Origin: DATKEU01 sp035544495
GTDB lineage: Bacteria; Myxococcota_A; Polyangia; Fen-1088
Length of the DNA stretch: 5,188 nucleotides
Reading direction: 5' to 3'
NCBI GenBank assembly: GCA_035544495.1
Contig: DATKEU010000039.1
Coordinates: 1-5,188, forward strand
The notes under the pieces were generated by a model. That model ran no database searches and had not been told where the DNA came from. It saw only the letters and a list, made by a program, of their open reading frames with translations. This document shows, one piece after another, positions 1 to 5,188 of this stretch (position 1 is the stretch's first letter; each line of letters begins with the position of its first letter). Position numbers and translations under genes: made by a program.

Positions 1-1341
1 GAGGAGCCAGCGCGCGCCGTCCGCTGGTACGCGCAGGCGGCGGAGCAAGCGCTCAAGGCCAACGATCTGGCGGCGGCCATCGAGCGCGCGGAGCTGGGGA
101 TCACCTGCGGCGCCGCCGGCGAGGTCGCGGGTGGGCTGCGCCTGGTTCAGGCCGAGGGGCACGTCTGGCGCGGCGAGTATCTGCTGGCCGAGCAGCGCGC
201 CCAGGAAGCCTCGGCCGAGCTCGGCGCCGGCAGCGCCGCCTGGCTGCGCGCGCAGGGCCAGGCCATCATCGCCGCCGGCAAGCACGGGCAGCTCGAGCAT
301 GTCGAGGCGTGCGTGCAAGCCGTGCGCGAAGCCATCCCGGAGTTCGGGGCGCGCAGCGCGCAGGTCATGTCGCTGTCCTGGGCGGCGAACTACCTCATCT
401 TCGGCGGACGCTACCGCGCCGCCGACGAGCTCATCGCCACCATCGCCGAGCTGGCCGGCGATCTGTCGGAGATCGATCTGCCGGCGGTGGCGCTGGTGCA
501 CCAGGCGCGCTCGGTGCGCGCGTCCGTGTCGGGCGATCTCGGCGCGTGCCTCGGCGGCATGGAGTCGGCGCTGCTGGCGTTCGAGCAGGGCGGCGATCTG
601 CGGAACGCGTGCGCCATGCGCGCCAACATGGGCTACGTCTATTGCGAGCTGGGGGACTTCGATCGGGCCGACGCCGCCCTTCATCAGGCGCTGTCGGCGG
701 CGGATCGCATGGGCCTGCGCGAGCTGGGCGCGGCCATCCTGCACAACCTGGGGCGGGTCCTGGGCCTGCGCGGCTTTCTGGACCAGGGCAAGGCGATGGA
801 GGTCAAGGCCATCGAGAGCTTCGGCGAGCAGGGCGATCCGCGCCTGGAGGGCGTGGCGCGCGTCTACCTGGCGGAGATCTTCGTGGCCGGCGCTGATTTC
901 GCCAGCGCCGATCGCGAAGCAGCCGCCGCCATCGACATGCTGACGGTGTCGCCGGCGCTGCGTGTGCTGGCGCAGGGCGTGCGCGCGCGGGCGCTGCTCG
1001 GTCTCGGTCGCGTCGACGACGCGTTCGCGGTGGCATCGGAAGCGATCACGGCGCTGGAAAGCCTGGGCGAGATCGAAGAGGGCGAGGCCAGCGTGCGCCT
1101 GGTCCACGCCGAGTGTCTGGCCGCGCGGGACGCTCACGCCGAAGCGCGGGTCGCCATCGTCGCCGCGCGCGCGCGCTTGCTGGCGCGCGCCGCGCGCATC
1201 GCCGAGGCCGCATGGCGCCAGCGCTTCCTGGCCGACGTTCCCGCCAACGCCAAGGTCCTGGCCCTGGCCGAGGCGTGGGAAAAGACCGCCGCCAGCCCGC
1301 CGGCGATCTCGCCGGTCTCCGCTCGGACGATGACCGCGTGA
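1..1341 (+). CDS. TPR-rich C-terminal part of a large signalling protein, probably a PknK-type Ser/Thr kinase (5' end outside window)
   Basis: The frame is open from the first base, so the start lies upstream; 446 residues and a TGA stop are visible. The sequence is almost entirely helical, Ala/Leu/Arg-rich and built from degenerate tetratricopeptide-like helix pairs, roughly at local residues 6-37, 45-78, 202-235, 242-275, 281-315, 319-352 and 357-395. The clearest repeat contains NMGYVYCELGDFDRADAAL; the next has LHNLGRVLGLRGFLDQGKAM. The end (RQRFLADVPANAKVLALAEAW, about 406-426) resembles, from memory, the tail of myxobacterial proteins with an N-terminal Ser/Thr kinase domain, an AAA-type ATPase and a long TPR region. 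TPRs mediate protein-protein contacts, probably in the cytoplasm. No kinase or ATPase motif is visible here, so the kinase assignment is inference; a TPR-containing regulator of another kind is the alternative. No transmembrane segment is seen. It is convergent with the VWA lipoprotein gene. Confidence 0.8.
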   Translation, partial: EEPARAVRWYAQAAEQALKANDLAAAIERAELGITCGAAGEVAGGLRLVQAEGHVWRGEYLLAEQRAQEASAELGAGSAAWLRAQGQAIIAAGKHGQLEHVEACVQAVREAIPEFGARSAQVMSLSWAANYLIFGGRYRAADELIATIAELAGDLSEIDLPAVALVHQARSVRASVSGDLGACLGGMESALLAFEQGGDLRNACAMRANMGYVYCELGDFDRADAALHQALSAADRMGLRELGAAILHNLGRVLGLRGFLDQGKAMEVKAIESFGEQGDPRLEGVARVYLAEIFVAGADFASADREAAAAIDMLTVSPALRVLAQGVRARALLGLGRVDDAFAVASEAITALESLGEIEEGEASVRLVHAECLAARDAHAEARVAIVAARARLLARAARIAEAAWRQRFLADVPANAKVLALAEAWEKTAASPPAISPVSARTMTA

Positions 1342-1345
1342 GCGA

Positions 1346-1362
1346 GGCCGGCCGCGCCGGCC
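1346..1362 (+). terminator. GC-rich hairpin just after the TPR gene stop, possible terminator
   Basis: Four bases after the TGA, ggccggc (1346-1352) pairs perfectly with gccggcc (1356-1362) around a three-base loop. The seven-pair, all G/C stem is very stable, but no T-tract follows, so it is not a textbook intrinsic terminator. It could still act as a 3'-end stabiliser or bidirectional brake between convergent genes. In DNA this rich in G+C, such stems also arise by chance. Confidence 0.3.
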
Positions 1363-1382
1363 AGAGCTTGATCGGAGGCGGT

Positions 1383-1414
1383 ACGGAACCCGTCTGTCCG
1401 TCCGAGCGTTCCGT
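1383..1414 (-). terminator. Inverted repeat at the VWA gene stop codon, possible terminator
   Basis: The arms acggaac (1383-1389) and gttccgt (1408-1414) are perfect complements separated by 18 bases. Read on the minus strand, the first arm begins with the last base of the TAA stop of the VWA lipoprotein gene, the usual place for a 3'-end structure. The long loop and lack of a U-tract make intrinsic termination uncertain. With the neighbouring hairpin it fills the 72-base convergent gap. Confidence 0.25.
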
Positions 1415-2472
1415 TACTTAACGACCGGCGGCGGACAGCCGAAGGTAGCCTGGAGATCCTTCAGCGTGCCGGCCTTGGCCTGATCACACCACGAGCCGAA
1501 GAGCTGGATCGACATGTTGCCGGTGCCGTAATCCCAGCCGTTCATGTGGGTGGGGTCGTTCGGGATCTTGGTCCCGCCCGCCGCGACGAGGATCTTGGCG
1601 GGGTCGGGCGGCGCGCCGCCCAGGCCGAACGCGCACGACCCGATCATGCCGCCGATGGTGGTGAGCACGCTCGCGAGATCGGCGGTGCTGGACACCGGGT
1701 AATACTTCGGATCGGCCGCCTGAGGCCGGCCGCCCGCGACCGCCAGGCTGGTCAGCTCCGCGGTCCCCTCGGGGATGTTGCCGATGCCGACGACGAAAAC
1801 CGGTATCCCGTTCTTGGCGCTGTCGGTGACCGCCTGGATGGCGCCGTCGGGATCGTTGGCGCCGGCGACACCACCCATACAGTTGGGCAGACCATCGGTG
1901 GCCAGCAGGATGTACTTCGGGTTGGGATCCGCCAGCGTGGCCAGATACATGCTGGCCCCCGCGACGGCCGCCGCTGTCGGCGTGGCGCCGTTCGGCATGG
2001 TGGCGGCGATCGCGCCTGCGATCGGCATGGCGTTCATGTCGGCGATCGGCACCGCGGGCATGGCGGCCACGCCGCATTCGCGATCGGCGGGGAAGAAGCT
2101 CAGGCCCCAGCGGATGCTCGCCTGCGTCTGACCGACCACCTGGTTGATGGCGGCGGTCATCTGCACCCACTTGGATCCCATCGCGCAGTTAATCCGCCGG
2201 CAGGTGCCGTCGGGCGATTCGTCCATCGAGCCCGACTTGTCCTGCACGATCAGCAGATCCGGGGGGACCTTCTGCAGGCCGAACGTCCGCATCCCGCAGG
2301 TCATCTTGCCGGGATCGGTGACCGGGGTGCCCGTGCCGTTGCCACCGCCGCCCGAGGGATTGCCGCTGCCGCTATTGCCCGCGCCGGTCGTGCTCCCGCC
2401 ACTGATTCCGCTCGAGCTGCAGCCCAGCGCGAGGGTCGCCGTCAGCCACAACACATGAGTCCAGCGCTGCAT
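1414..2472 (-). CDS. Secreted VWA-domain lipoprotein with intact MIDAS
   Basis: The protein has 352 residues. The ATG at 2470-2472 is preceded by GGAGG four bases upstream and directly begins a signal peptide (MQRW, then VLWLTATLALGC); the frame stays open 81 codons further upstream, but that stretch does not look like protein. Cys18 is the predicted lipidation site; the lipobox ALGC is slightly off consensus at -3. A Gly/Ser/Asn/Thr-rich tether covers about 19-50. The von Willebrand A domain runs from about 70 to 280 with a complete metal-ion adhesion site: DKSGS (78-82), Thr164 in GATPT and Asp193 in LLATDG. Eight other cysteines (59, 91, 96, 133, 198, 280, 329, 346) suggest disulfides in an exported protein. 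The C-terminal part (about 290-352, ending FGCPPPVVK) resembles repeat modules in myxobacterial VWA lipoproteins. VWA domains bind proteins or surfaces through a divalent metal; adhesion or envelope assembly is plausible, but the ligand is unknown. It is divergent from sdhC and convergent with the TPR gene. Confidence 0.88.
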   Translation of the reverse strand: MQRWTHVLWLTATLALGCSSSGISGGSTTGAGNSGSGNPSGGGGNGTGTPVTDPGKMTCGMRTFGLQKVPPDLLIVQDKSGSMDESPDGTCRRINCAMGSKWVQMTAAINQVVGQTQASIRWGLSFFPADRECGVAAMPAVPIADMNAMPIAGAIAATMPNGATPTAAAVAGASMYLATLADPNPKYILLATDGLPNCMGGVAGANDPDGAIQAVTDSAKNGIPVFVVGIGNIPEGTAELTSLAVAGGRPQAADPKYYPVSSTADLASVLTTIGGMIGSCAFGLGGAPPDPAKILVAAGGTKIPNDPTHMNGWDYGTGNMSIQLFGSWCDQAKAGTLKDLQATFGCPPPVVK

Positions 2473-2476
2473 TTGT

Positions 2477-2481
2477 CCTCC
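2477..2481 (-). promoter_or_regulatory. Ribosome binding site of the VWA lipoprotein gene
   Basis: The minus strand reads GGAGGACAAATG, a full Shine-Dalgarno core four bases before the ATG at 2472. It fixes the start at the signal peptide methionine rather than at the further upstream ATG at 2715 in the same frame. Confidence 0.8.
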
Positions 2482-2679
2482 AATGATTTGCGATAGGTAA
2501 CTGCGAAACCGGAGACGCTCGGGGTCGGATCCGTCGCGATTCCACGGGACGCAGTCCGGCTGGACCCCACCCCAGTCACGCCAACCCAGCCATGAACCCC
2601 CAGCCAGAGAGGAAAACACCTCGTCCCCGAAACCCGGACCTCCGAGATAATTCAAGATGATTTGTAACACCCGCCGCGG

Positions 2680-2695
2680 AAAAATACCGAAAAAA
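2680..2695. other. Two helically phased A-tracts, possible DNA bend
   Basis: A run of five A (2680-2684) and a run of six A (2690-2695) have centres about 10.5 bases apart, one helical turn. In-phase A-tracts are known to curve DNA. They stand out in this G+C-rich sequence and lie about 90-100 bases upstream of the inferred sdh transcription start. A third short run, aaa at 2723-2725, is about three further turns away. A role in promoter architecture is inference. Confidence 0.35.
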
Positions 2696-2704
2696 TCGAC
2701 CCAA

Positions 2705-2733
2705 CAGCAATCCACAGGCCAGAAAGATTGCTG
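2705..2733. repeat. Perfect 8+8 inverted repeat upstream of the sdh promoter, candidate operator
   Basis: cagcaatc (2705-2712) and gattgctg (2726-2733) are exact reverse complements separated by 13 bases. Arm centres are 21 bases apart, two helical turns, as expected for a dimeric or tetrameric regulator binding one face of the helix. It ends 15 bases before the candidate -35 box, a typical activator position. It could instead be chance or a hairpin in a longer transcript. No known regulator consensus is recognised. Confidence 0.35.
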
Positions 2734-2748
2734 GGCGCGTCGTCACTG

Positions 2749-2776
2749 TTGAATCTTGTCTCGGCCTGAATATGCT
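2749..2776 (+). promoter_or_regulatory. Candidate sigma-70 promoter for the sdhCA operon
   Basis: TTGAAT (2749-2754) and TATGCT (2771-2776) are 16 bases apart; each matches the sigma-70 consensus at four of six positions. Transcription would begin near 2783, leaving a leader of about 36 bases before the ATG at 2819. This fits the ATG start and argues against a TTG start at 2756, which would lie inside the promoter. Confidence 0.4.
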
Positions 2777-2807
2777 GTGGCCCGCGTCGGGCCCCGGGGG
2801 GCTCGCT

Positions 2808-2811
2808 GGAG
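2808..2811 (+). promoter_or_regulatory. Ribosome binding site of sdhC
   Basis: GGAG (within ggagag) lies seven bases before the ATG at 2819, good spacing. It selects this ATG over the in-frame TTG at 2756, which has no Shine-Dalgarno sequence. Confidence 0.65.
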
Positions 2812-2818
2812 AGACGAA

Positions 2819-3622
2819 ATGGCGTCGGTCGATGTTCCGCTGAAGAGGGTCCAGTTCGGGCACACCGCCCGGCGCGACAGCTGGTGGGGAATGCCGCTCA
2901 TCACCTTCGTCGTGTTCTCGTCGTTCGTCGTCTACACCACCTGGGCCCTGTTCCAGGGCGAGCACTATCACTATGGCAATTACCTGTCCCCGTTCTACTC
3001 GCCTGAGATTTTCGGCGATTCCCCGCACGCCTGGTTCGGGCCCTGGCGCTGGCCCTGGCTCCCCTTCGTTCGCTACTCGCCGGCGATGCTGATCTTGCTG
3101 TTCCCGCTGTCGTTCCGGTTGACCTGCTACTACTACCGCGGCGCGTATTACAAGGCGTTCTGGGCCGATCCGCCGAACTGCGCCGTCGGCGAGCCGCGCG
3201 ACGAATACCGCGGCGAGGCTAAGTGGCCGCTGCTGATCCAGAACCTGCACCGCTACGCGCTCTACGCGGCGCTGATCTTCATCGTGCTGCTCAGCCACGA
3301 CGCCTGGCGCGCGATGTGGTTCAACAATCCCGCGACCGGCCACGAGAAGTTCGGCATCGGCGTCGGCACGCTGGTGCTGACGGCGAACGCGGTCCTGCTG
3401 GCCGGGTACACGCTCGGCTGCCACTCGCTGCGGCACCTGGTGGGCGGAGTCCTGGATAGCCTGTCGGCGCACCCGCTGCGCAAGAAGGCGTACGACTGTG
3501 CCAGCTGTCTGAACCGCCACCACCCCAAGTGGGCCTGGTTCAGCCTGTTCGGCGTCGGGCTGACGGACGTCTATGTGCGGCTCTGTTCGATGGGCGTGAT
3601 CACCGATTGGAGAATATTGTAA
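2819..3622 (+). CDS. sdhC: Succinate dehydrogenase membrane anchor subunit SdhC, single-subunit (Sdh1-like) type
   Basis: The protein has 267 residues, close to the approximately 270 of actinobacterial Sdh1 anchors. It should pass electrons from the SdhB iron-sulfur clusters to the membrane quinone. Five hydrophobic helices are visible at about 24-45, 85-105, 142-160, 178-200 and 238-258. Family-typical stretches, recognised from memory of actinobacterial homologues, are FRLTCYYYRGAYYKAFW (99-115), PPNCAVGEP (118-126), LIQNLHRY (139-146), GYTLGCHSLRHLVGG (196-210) and LTDVYVRL (248-255). Candidate redox-centre ligands are Cys103, Cys121, His144, Cys201, His202, His206, Cys227, Cys230 and His235. 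The mycobacterial Sdh1 anchor is reported to hold a Rieske-type [2Fe-2S] cluster; whether this one does cannot be seen. Unlike the CHxCRH I remember from relatives, residue 204 is Leu. The start is chosen by the ribosome binding site. The stop abuts the sdhA start, so co-transcription is nearly certain. Confidence 0.88.
   Translation: MASVDVPLKRVQFGHTARRDSWWGMPLITFVVFSSFVVYTTWALFQGEHYHYGNYLSPFYSPEIFGDSPHAWFGPWRWPWLPFVRYSPAMLILLFPLSFRLTCYYYRGAYYKAFWADPPNCAVGEPRDEYRGEAKWPLLIQNLHRYALYAALIFIVLLSHDAWRAMWFNNPATGHEKFGIGVGTLVLTANAVLLAGYTLGCHSLRHLVGGVLDSLSAHPLRKKAYDCASCLNRHHPKWAWFSLFGVGLTDVYVRLCSMGVITDWRIL
3609..3612 (+). promoter_or_regulatory. Ribosome binding site of sdhA inside the end of sdhC
   Basis: GGAG lies ten bases before the ATG at 3623, slightly long spacing. 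The sdhC stop and sdhA start are adjacent (TAAATG), so ribosomes finishing sdhC probably help initiate sdhA, which would keep subunit amounts matched. Confidence 0.5.
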
Positions 3623-5188
3623 ATGGCCGAGTACGAGACGCACGAGCACGACGTCCTGGTGATCGGCGCGGGCGGCGCCGGGCTGCGCGCGGCCATCGAA
3701 GCCTCCGCGGCGGGCGTGTCGGTGGGGCTGGTGTGCAAGTCGCTGCTGGGCAAGGCGCACACGGTGATGGCCGAGGGCGGGATGGCGGCGGCGATGGCCA
3801 ACGTCGACGATCGCGACAGCTGGAAGGTGCACTTCGCCGACACCATGCGCGGCGGGCAGTACCTGAACAGCTGGCGCATGGCCGAGCTTCACGCGCAGGA
3901 AGCGCCGGCGCGCGTGCGCGAGCTCGAAGCCTGGGGCGCCGTCTTTGACCGCACGAAGGACGGCAAGATACTGCAGCGGAACTTCGGCGGCCATCGATAC
4001 CCCCGCCTGGCCCACGTCGGTGATCGCACCGGCCTGGAGATGATCCGCACGCTGCAAGATCACGGCGTGCACCAGGGGATCAAGGTCTACATGGAGCACA
4101 CGGTGACGACGCTGCTCAAGGACGGCGAGCGCATCGCCGGCGCCTTCGCCTACGACCGCGAGCGCGGCTACCTGCGGGTGTTCAAGGCCAAGGCGGTGGT
4201 GTTCGCCACCGGCGGCGTCGGGCGCGCGTTCAAGATCACCAGCAACAGCTGGGAGTACACCGGCGACGGGCACGCGCTGGCGTACGAGGCCGGCGCCGAG
4301 CTGATGGACATGGAGTTCGTCCAGTTCCACCCGACGGGAATGGTGTGGCCGCCCAGCGTGCGCGGCATCCTGGTCACGGAGGGCGTGCGCGGCGAGGGGG
4401 GCGTGCTGCGCAACAAGGAAGGCCGCCGCTTCATGTTCGACGACATCCCCGACAACTACAAGAACCAGACCGCCGACAGCGAGGAGGAGGGCTGGCGTTA
4501 CACCCAGGGCGACAAGAGCGCGCGCCGCCCGCCCGAGCTGCTGACGCGCGACCACGTCGCCCGCTGCATCATGCGCGAGGTGCGCGAAGGGCGAGGCAGC
4601 CCGCACGGCGGCGTGTTTCTCGACATCGCCTGGATCAAGAGCCGCGTTCCCGGCGGCGCCGAGCACATCAAGAAAAAGCTGCCCAGCATGTACCACCAGT
4701 TCAAGCAGCTGGCCGACATCGACATCACCGCCGTGCCGATGGAGGTGGGCCCGACGACCCACTACATCATGGGCGGCATCCGCGTCGACGCCGACAGTCA
4801 GATGTCGAACGTGCCGGGGCTGTTCGCGGCCGGCGAGTGCGGCGCCGGCTTGCACGGCGCCAATCGTCTGGGCGGCAACTCGCTCTCGGACCTGCTGGTG
4901 TTCGGCAAGCGCGCCGGCGAGTTCGCGGCGAAGTACGCCAAGGAGAGCCGTCCTGTCGAGCTGCACGCCGCCGAGATCGAGGCGGCGGCGCGCGCGGCGC
5001 TGGCCCCGTTCGAGCGCGGCGCGCGCGCGGGCGGAGGTGGCGAGGGGCCGTACCAGATCCAGTACGAGCTGCAGGATCTGATGCAGGACAACGTCGGCAT
5101 CGTCCGGCGCGAGGCGGACATGAAACGCGCGCTGGAAGGAGTCGAGGGGCTGCGCCGGCGCGCGGAGAAGGTCGCCGTCGTCGGCAAC
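3623..5188 (+). CDS. sdhA: Succinate dehydrogenase flavoprotein subunit SdhA (3' end outside window)
   Basis: The first 522 codons are present without a stop; relatives of this type have roughly 640 residues, so about 120 are missing on the right. The protein oxidises succinate to fumarate (citric acid cycle, respiratory complex II) on the cytoplasmic membrane face using covalently bound FAD. Visible landmarks: dinucleotide-binding VIGAGGAGLRAA (13-24); KAHTVMAEGG (44-53) with His46 as the FAD-linking histidine; QFHPTG (234-239) with His236; TEGVRGEGG (252-260); Arg309 in LTRDHVARC, matching the proton-transfer Arg286 of E. coli; PTTHYIMGG (377-385) with His380; and ANRLGGNS (413-420) with Arg415. 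All catalytic positions are intact. The segment NQTADSEEEGWRYTQGDKSARRPPELL, starting at 281, is an insertion typical of the Sdh1-like clade, as is the helical domain starting YQIQYELQDLMQDN (477-490). sdhB is expected immediately downstream. Fumarate reductase activity cannot be excluded from sequence. Confidence 0.95.
   Translation, partial: MAEYETHEHDVLVIGAGGAGLRAAIEASAAGVSVGLVCKSLLGKAHTVMAEGGMAAAMANVDDRDSWKVHFADTMRGGQYLNSWRMAELHAQEAPARVRELEAWGAVFDRTKDGKILQRNFGGHRYPRLAHVGDRTGLEMIRTLQDHGVHQGIKVYMEHTVTTLLKDGERIAGAFAYDRERGYLRVFKAKAVVFATGGVGRAFKITSNSWEYTGDGHALAYEAGAELMDMEFVQFHPTGMVWPPSVRGILVTEGVRGEGGVLRNKEGRRFMFDDIPDNYKNQTADSEEEGWRYTQGDKSARRPPELLTRDHVARCIMREVREGRGSPHGGVFLDIAWIKSRVPGGAEHIKKKLPSMYHQFKQLADIDITAVPMEVGPTTHYIMGGIRVDADSQMSNVPGLFAAGECGAGLHGANRLGGNSLSDLLVFGKRAGEFAAKYAKESRPVELHAAEIEAAARAALAPFERGARAGGGGEGPYQIQYELQDLMQDNVGIVRREADMKRALEGVEGLRRRAEKVAVVGN

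Larger units (their letters stand above)
2473..2818. other. Divergent intergenic region between the VWA lipoprotein gene and sdhC
   Basis: This is the only gene-free stretch above 300 bases. The part next to the VWA gene (about 2500-2640) is G+C-rich and has no element I can name apart from the palindrome cggatccg (2526-2533). The part nearer sdhC (about 2641-2760) is visibly richer in A+T than the rest of the window and holds two A-tracts, an inverted repeat and the candidate sdh promoter, listed separately. For the minus strand I see only a weak candidate promoter: TTGCTG (complement of 2705-2710) and TATTTT (complement of 2681-2686), 18 bases apart. That would give the VWA gene a leader of about 200 bases. 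Reading frames crossing this region look non-coding. Confidence 0.7.

Noticed and set aside
131..943. A 270-codon open frame on the plus strand, with others (309-896, 962-1333), overlapping the TPR gene
   Set aside because: The translations are Arg/Ala/Pro/Ser-rich low-complexity sequence out of frame with the TPR gene, whose own frame gives well-formed helical repeats and a family-like C-terminus.
2341..2418. Possible simple repeat or recombination site in the Gly/Ser-coding part of the VWA gene
   Set aside because: It is explained as a low-complexity tether after the lipidated cysteine. Codons vary and I saw no exact tandem unit.
1546..2496. A 316-codon plus-strand frame (and 1775-2131, 2144-2458) opposite the VWA gene
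   Set aside because: The Arg/Gly/His-rich product has no domain. The minus strand here encodes a lipoprotein signal, a MIDAS motif and a ribosome binding site.
2483..2664. Direct repeat atgatttg at 2483-2490 and 2657-2664
   Set aside because: An eight-base match between two places in about 340 bases is expected roughly once by chance, and no third copy or regular spacing was seen.
2473..2715. An 81-codon N-terminal extension of the VWA protein starting at the ATG at 2715
   Set aside because: It would bury the signal peptide inside the protein. The residues look like translated intergenic DNA, and the strong GGAGG lies before the ATG at 2472.
2756..2818. TTG start giving SdhC 21 extra residues
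   Set aside because: There is no Shine-Dalgarno sequence before it, and it overlaps the candidate promoter. The ATG at 2819 has GGAG at good spacing and gives a family-like length.
2576..4966. A very long (796-codon) open frame on the minus strand, opposite sdhC and most of sdhA
   Set aside because: It is antisense to two genes with unmistakable SdhC and SdhA motifs. Its translation is His/Arg/Val/Ala/Gln-rich with no recognisable domain, the typical mirror of a G+C-biased coding strand in which stop codons are rare.

Overview
The window is a G+C-rich bacterial chromosome segment (about two thirds G+C or more by eye), with strong G/C preference at third codon positions. The gene set points to a myxobacterium-like organism (Myxococcota, probably class Polyangia). 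It combines a large TPR protein resembling the C-terminal half of a PknK-type Ser/Thr kinase, a secreted von Willebrand factor A lipoprotein with a Gly/Ser tether, and a non-classical succinate dehydrogenase. This placement is inferred from gene families, not from a marker gene.

Layout. Bases 1-1341 (+) are the 3' end of a TPR-rich gene that enters from the left. After a 72-base convergent gap containing two inverted repeats, a VWA-domain lipoprotein lies on the minus strand (1414-2472). A 346-base divergent intergenic region (2473-2818) follows. It holds a relatively A+T-rich patch with two helically phased A-tracts, an 8+8 base inverted repeat and a plausible sigma-70 promoter pointing right. 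Bases 2819-3622 (+) encode a five-helix SdhC membrane anchor. Its TAA stop directly abuts the ATG of sdhA (3623 to the window end, +), the flavoprotein subunit of succinate dehydrogenase, which is cut off after 522 codons.

How the genes relate. sdhC and sdhA clearly form one operon, and an sdhB iron-sulfur subunit is expected just past the right edge. The enzyme belongs to the clade with a single membrane subunit, like actinobacterial/mycobacterial Sdh1, rather than the E. coli sdhCDAB type. SdhA has a complete active site. The TPR gene and the VWA lipoprotein are on separate transcription units, with no visible functional link to the dehydrogenase.

The most interesting point is the Cys/His pattern of SdhC. 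Mycobacterial Sdh1 carries a membrane-embedded Rieske-type [2Fe-2S] cluster in its anchor. This protein keeps most of the candidate Cys/His positions, but one Cys appears to be replaced by Leu and a new CxxC lies nearby. I found no CRISPR array, tRNA, rRNA, insertion sequence or defence system, and no wholly undescribed system.
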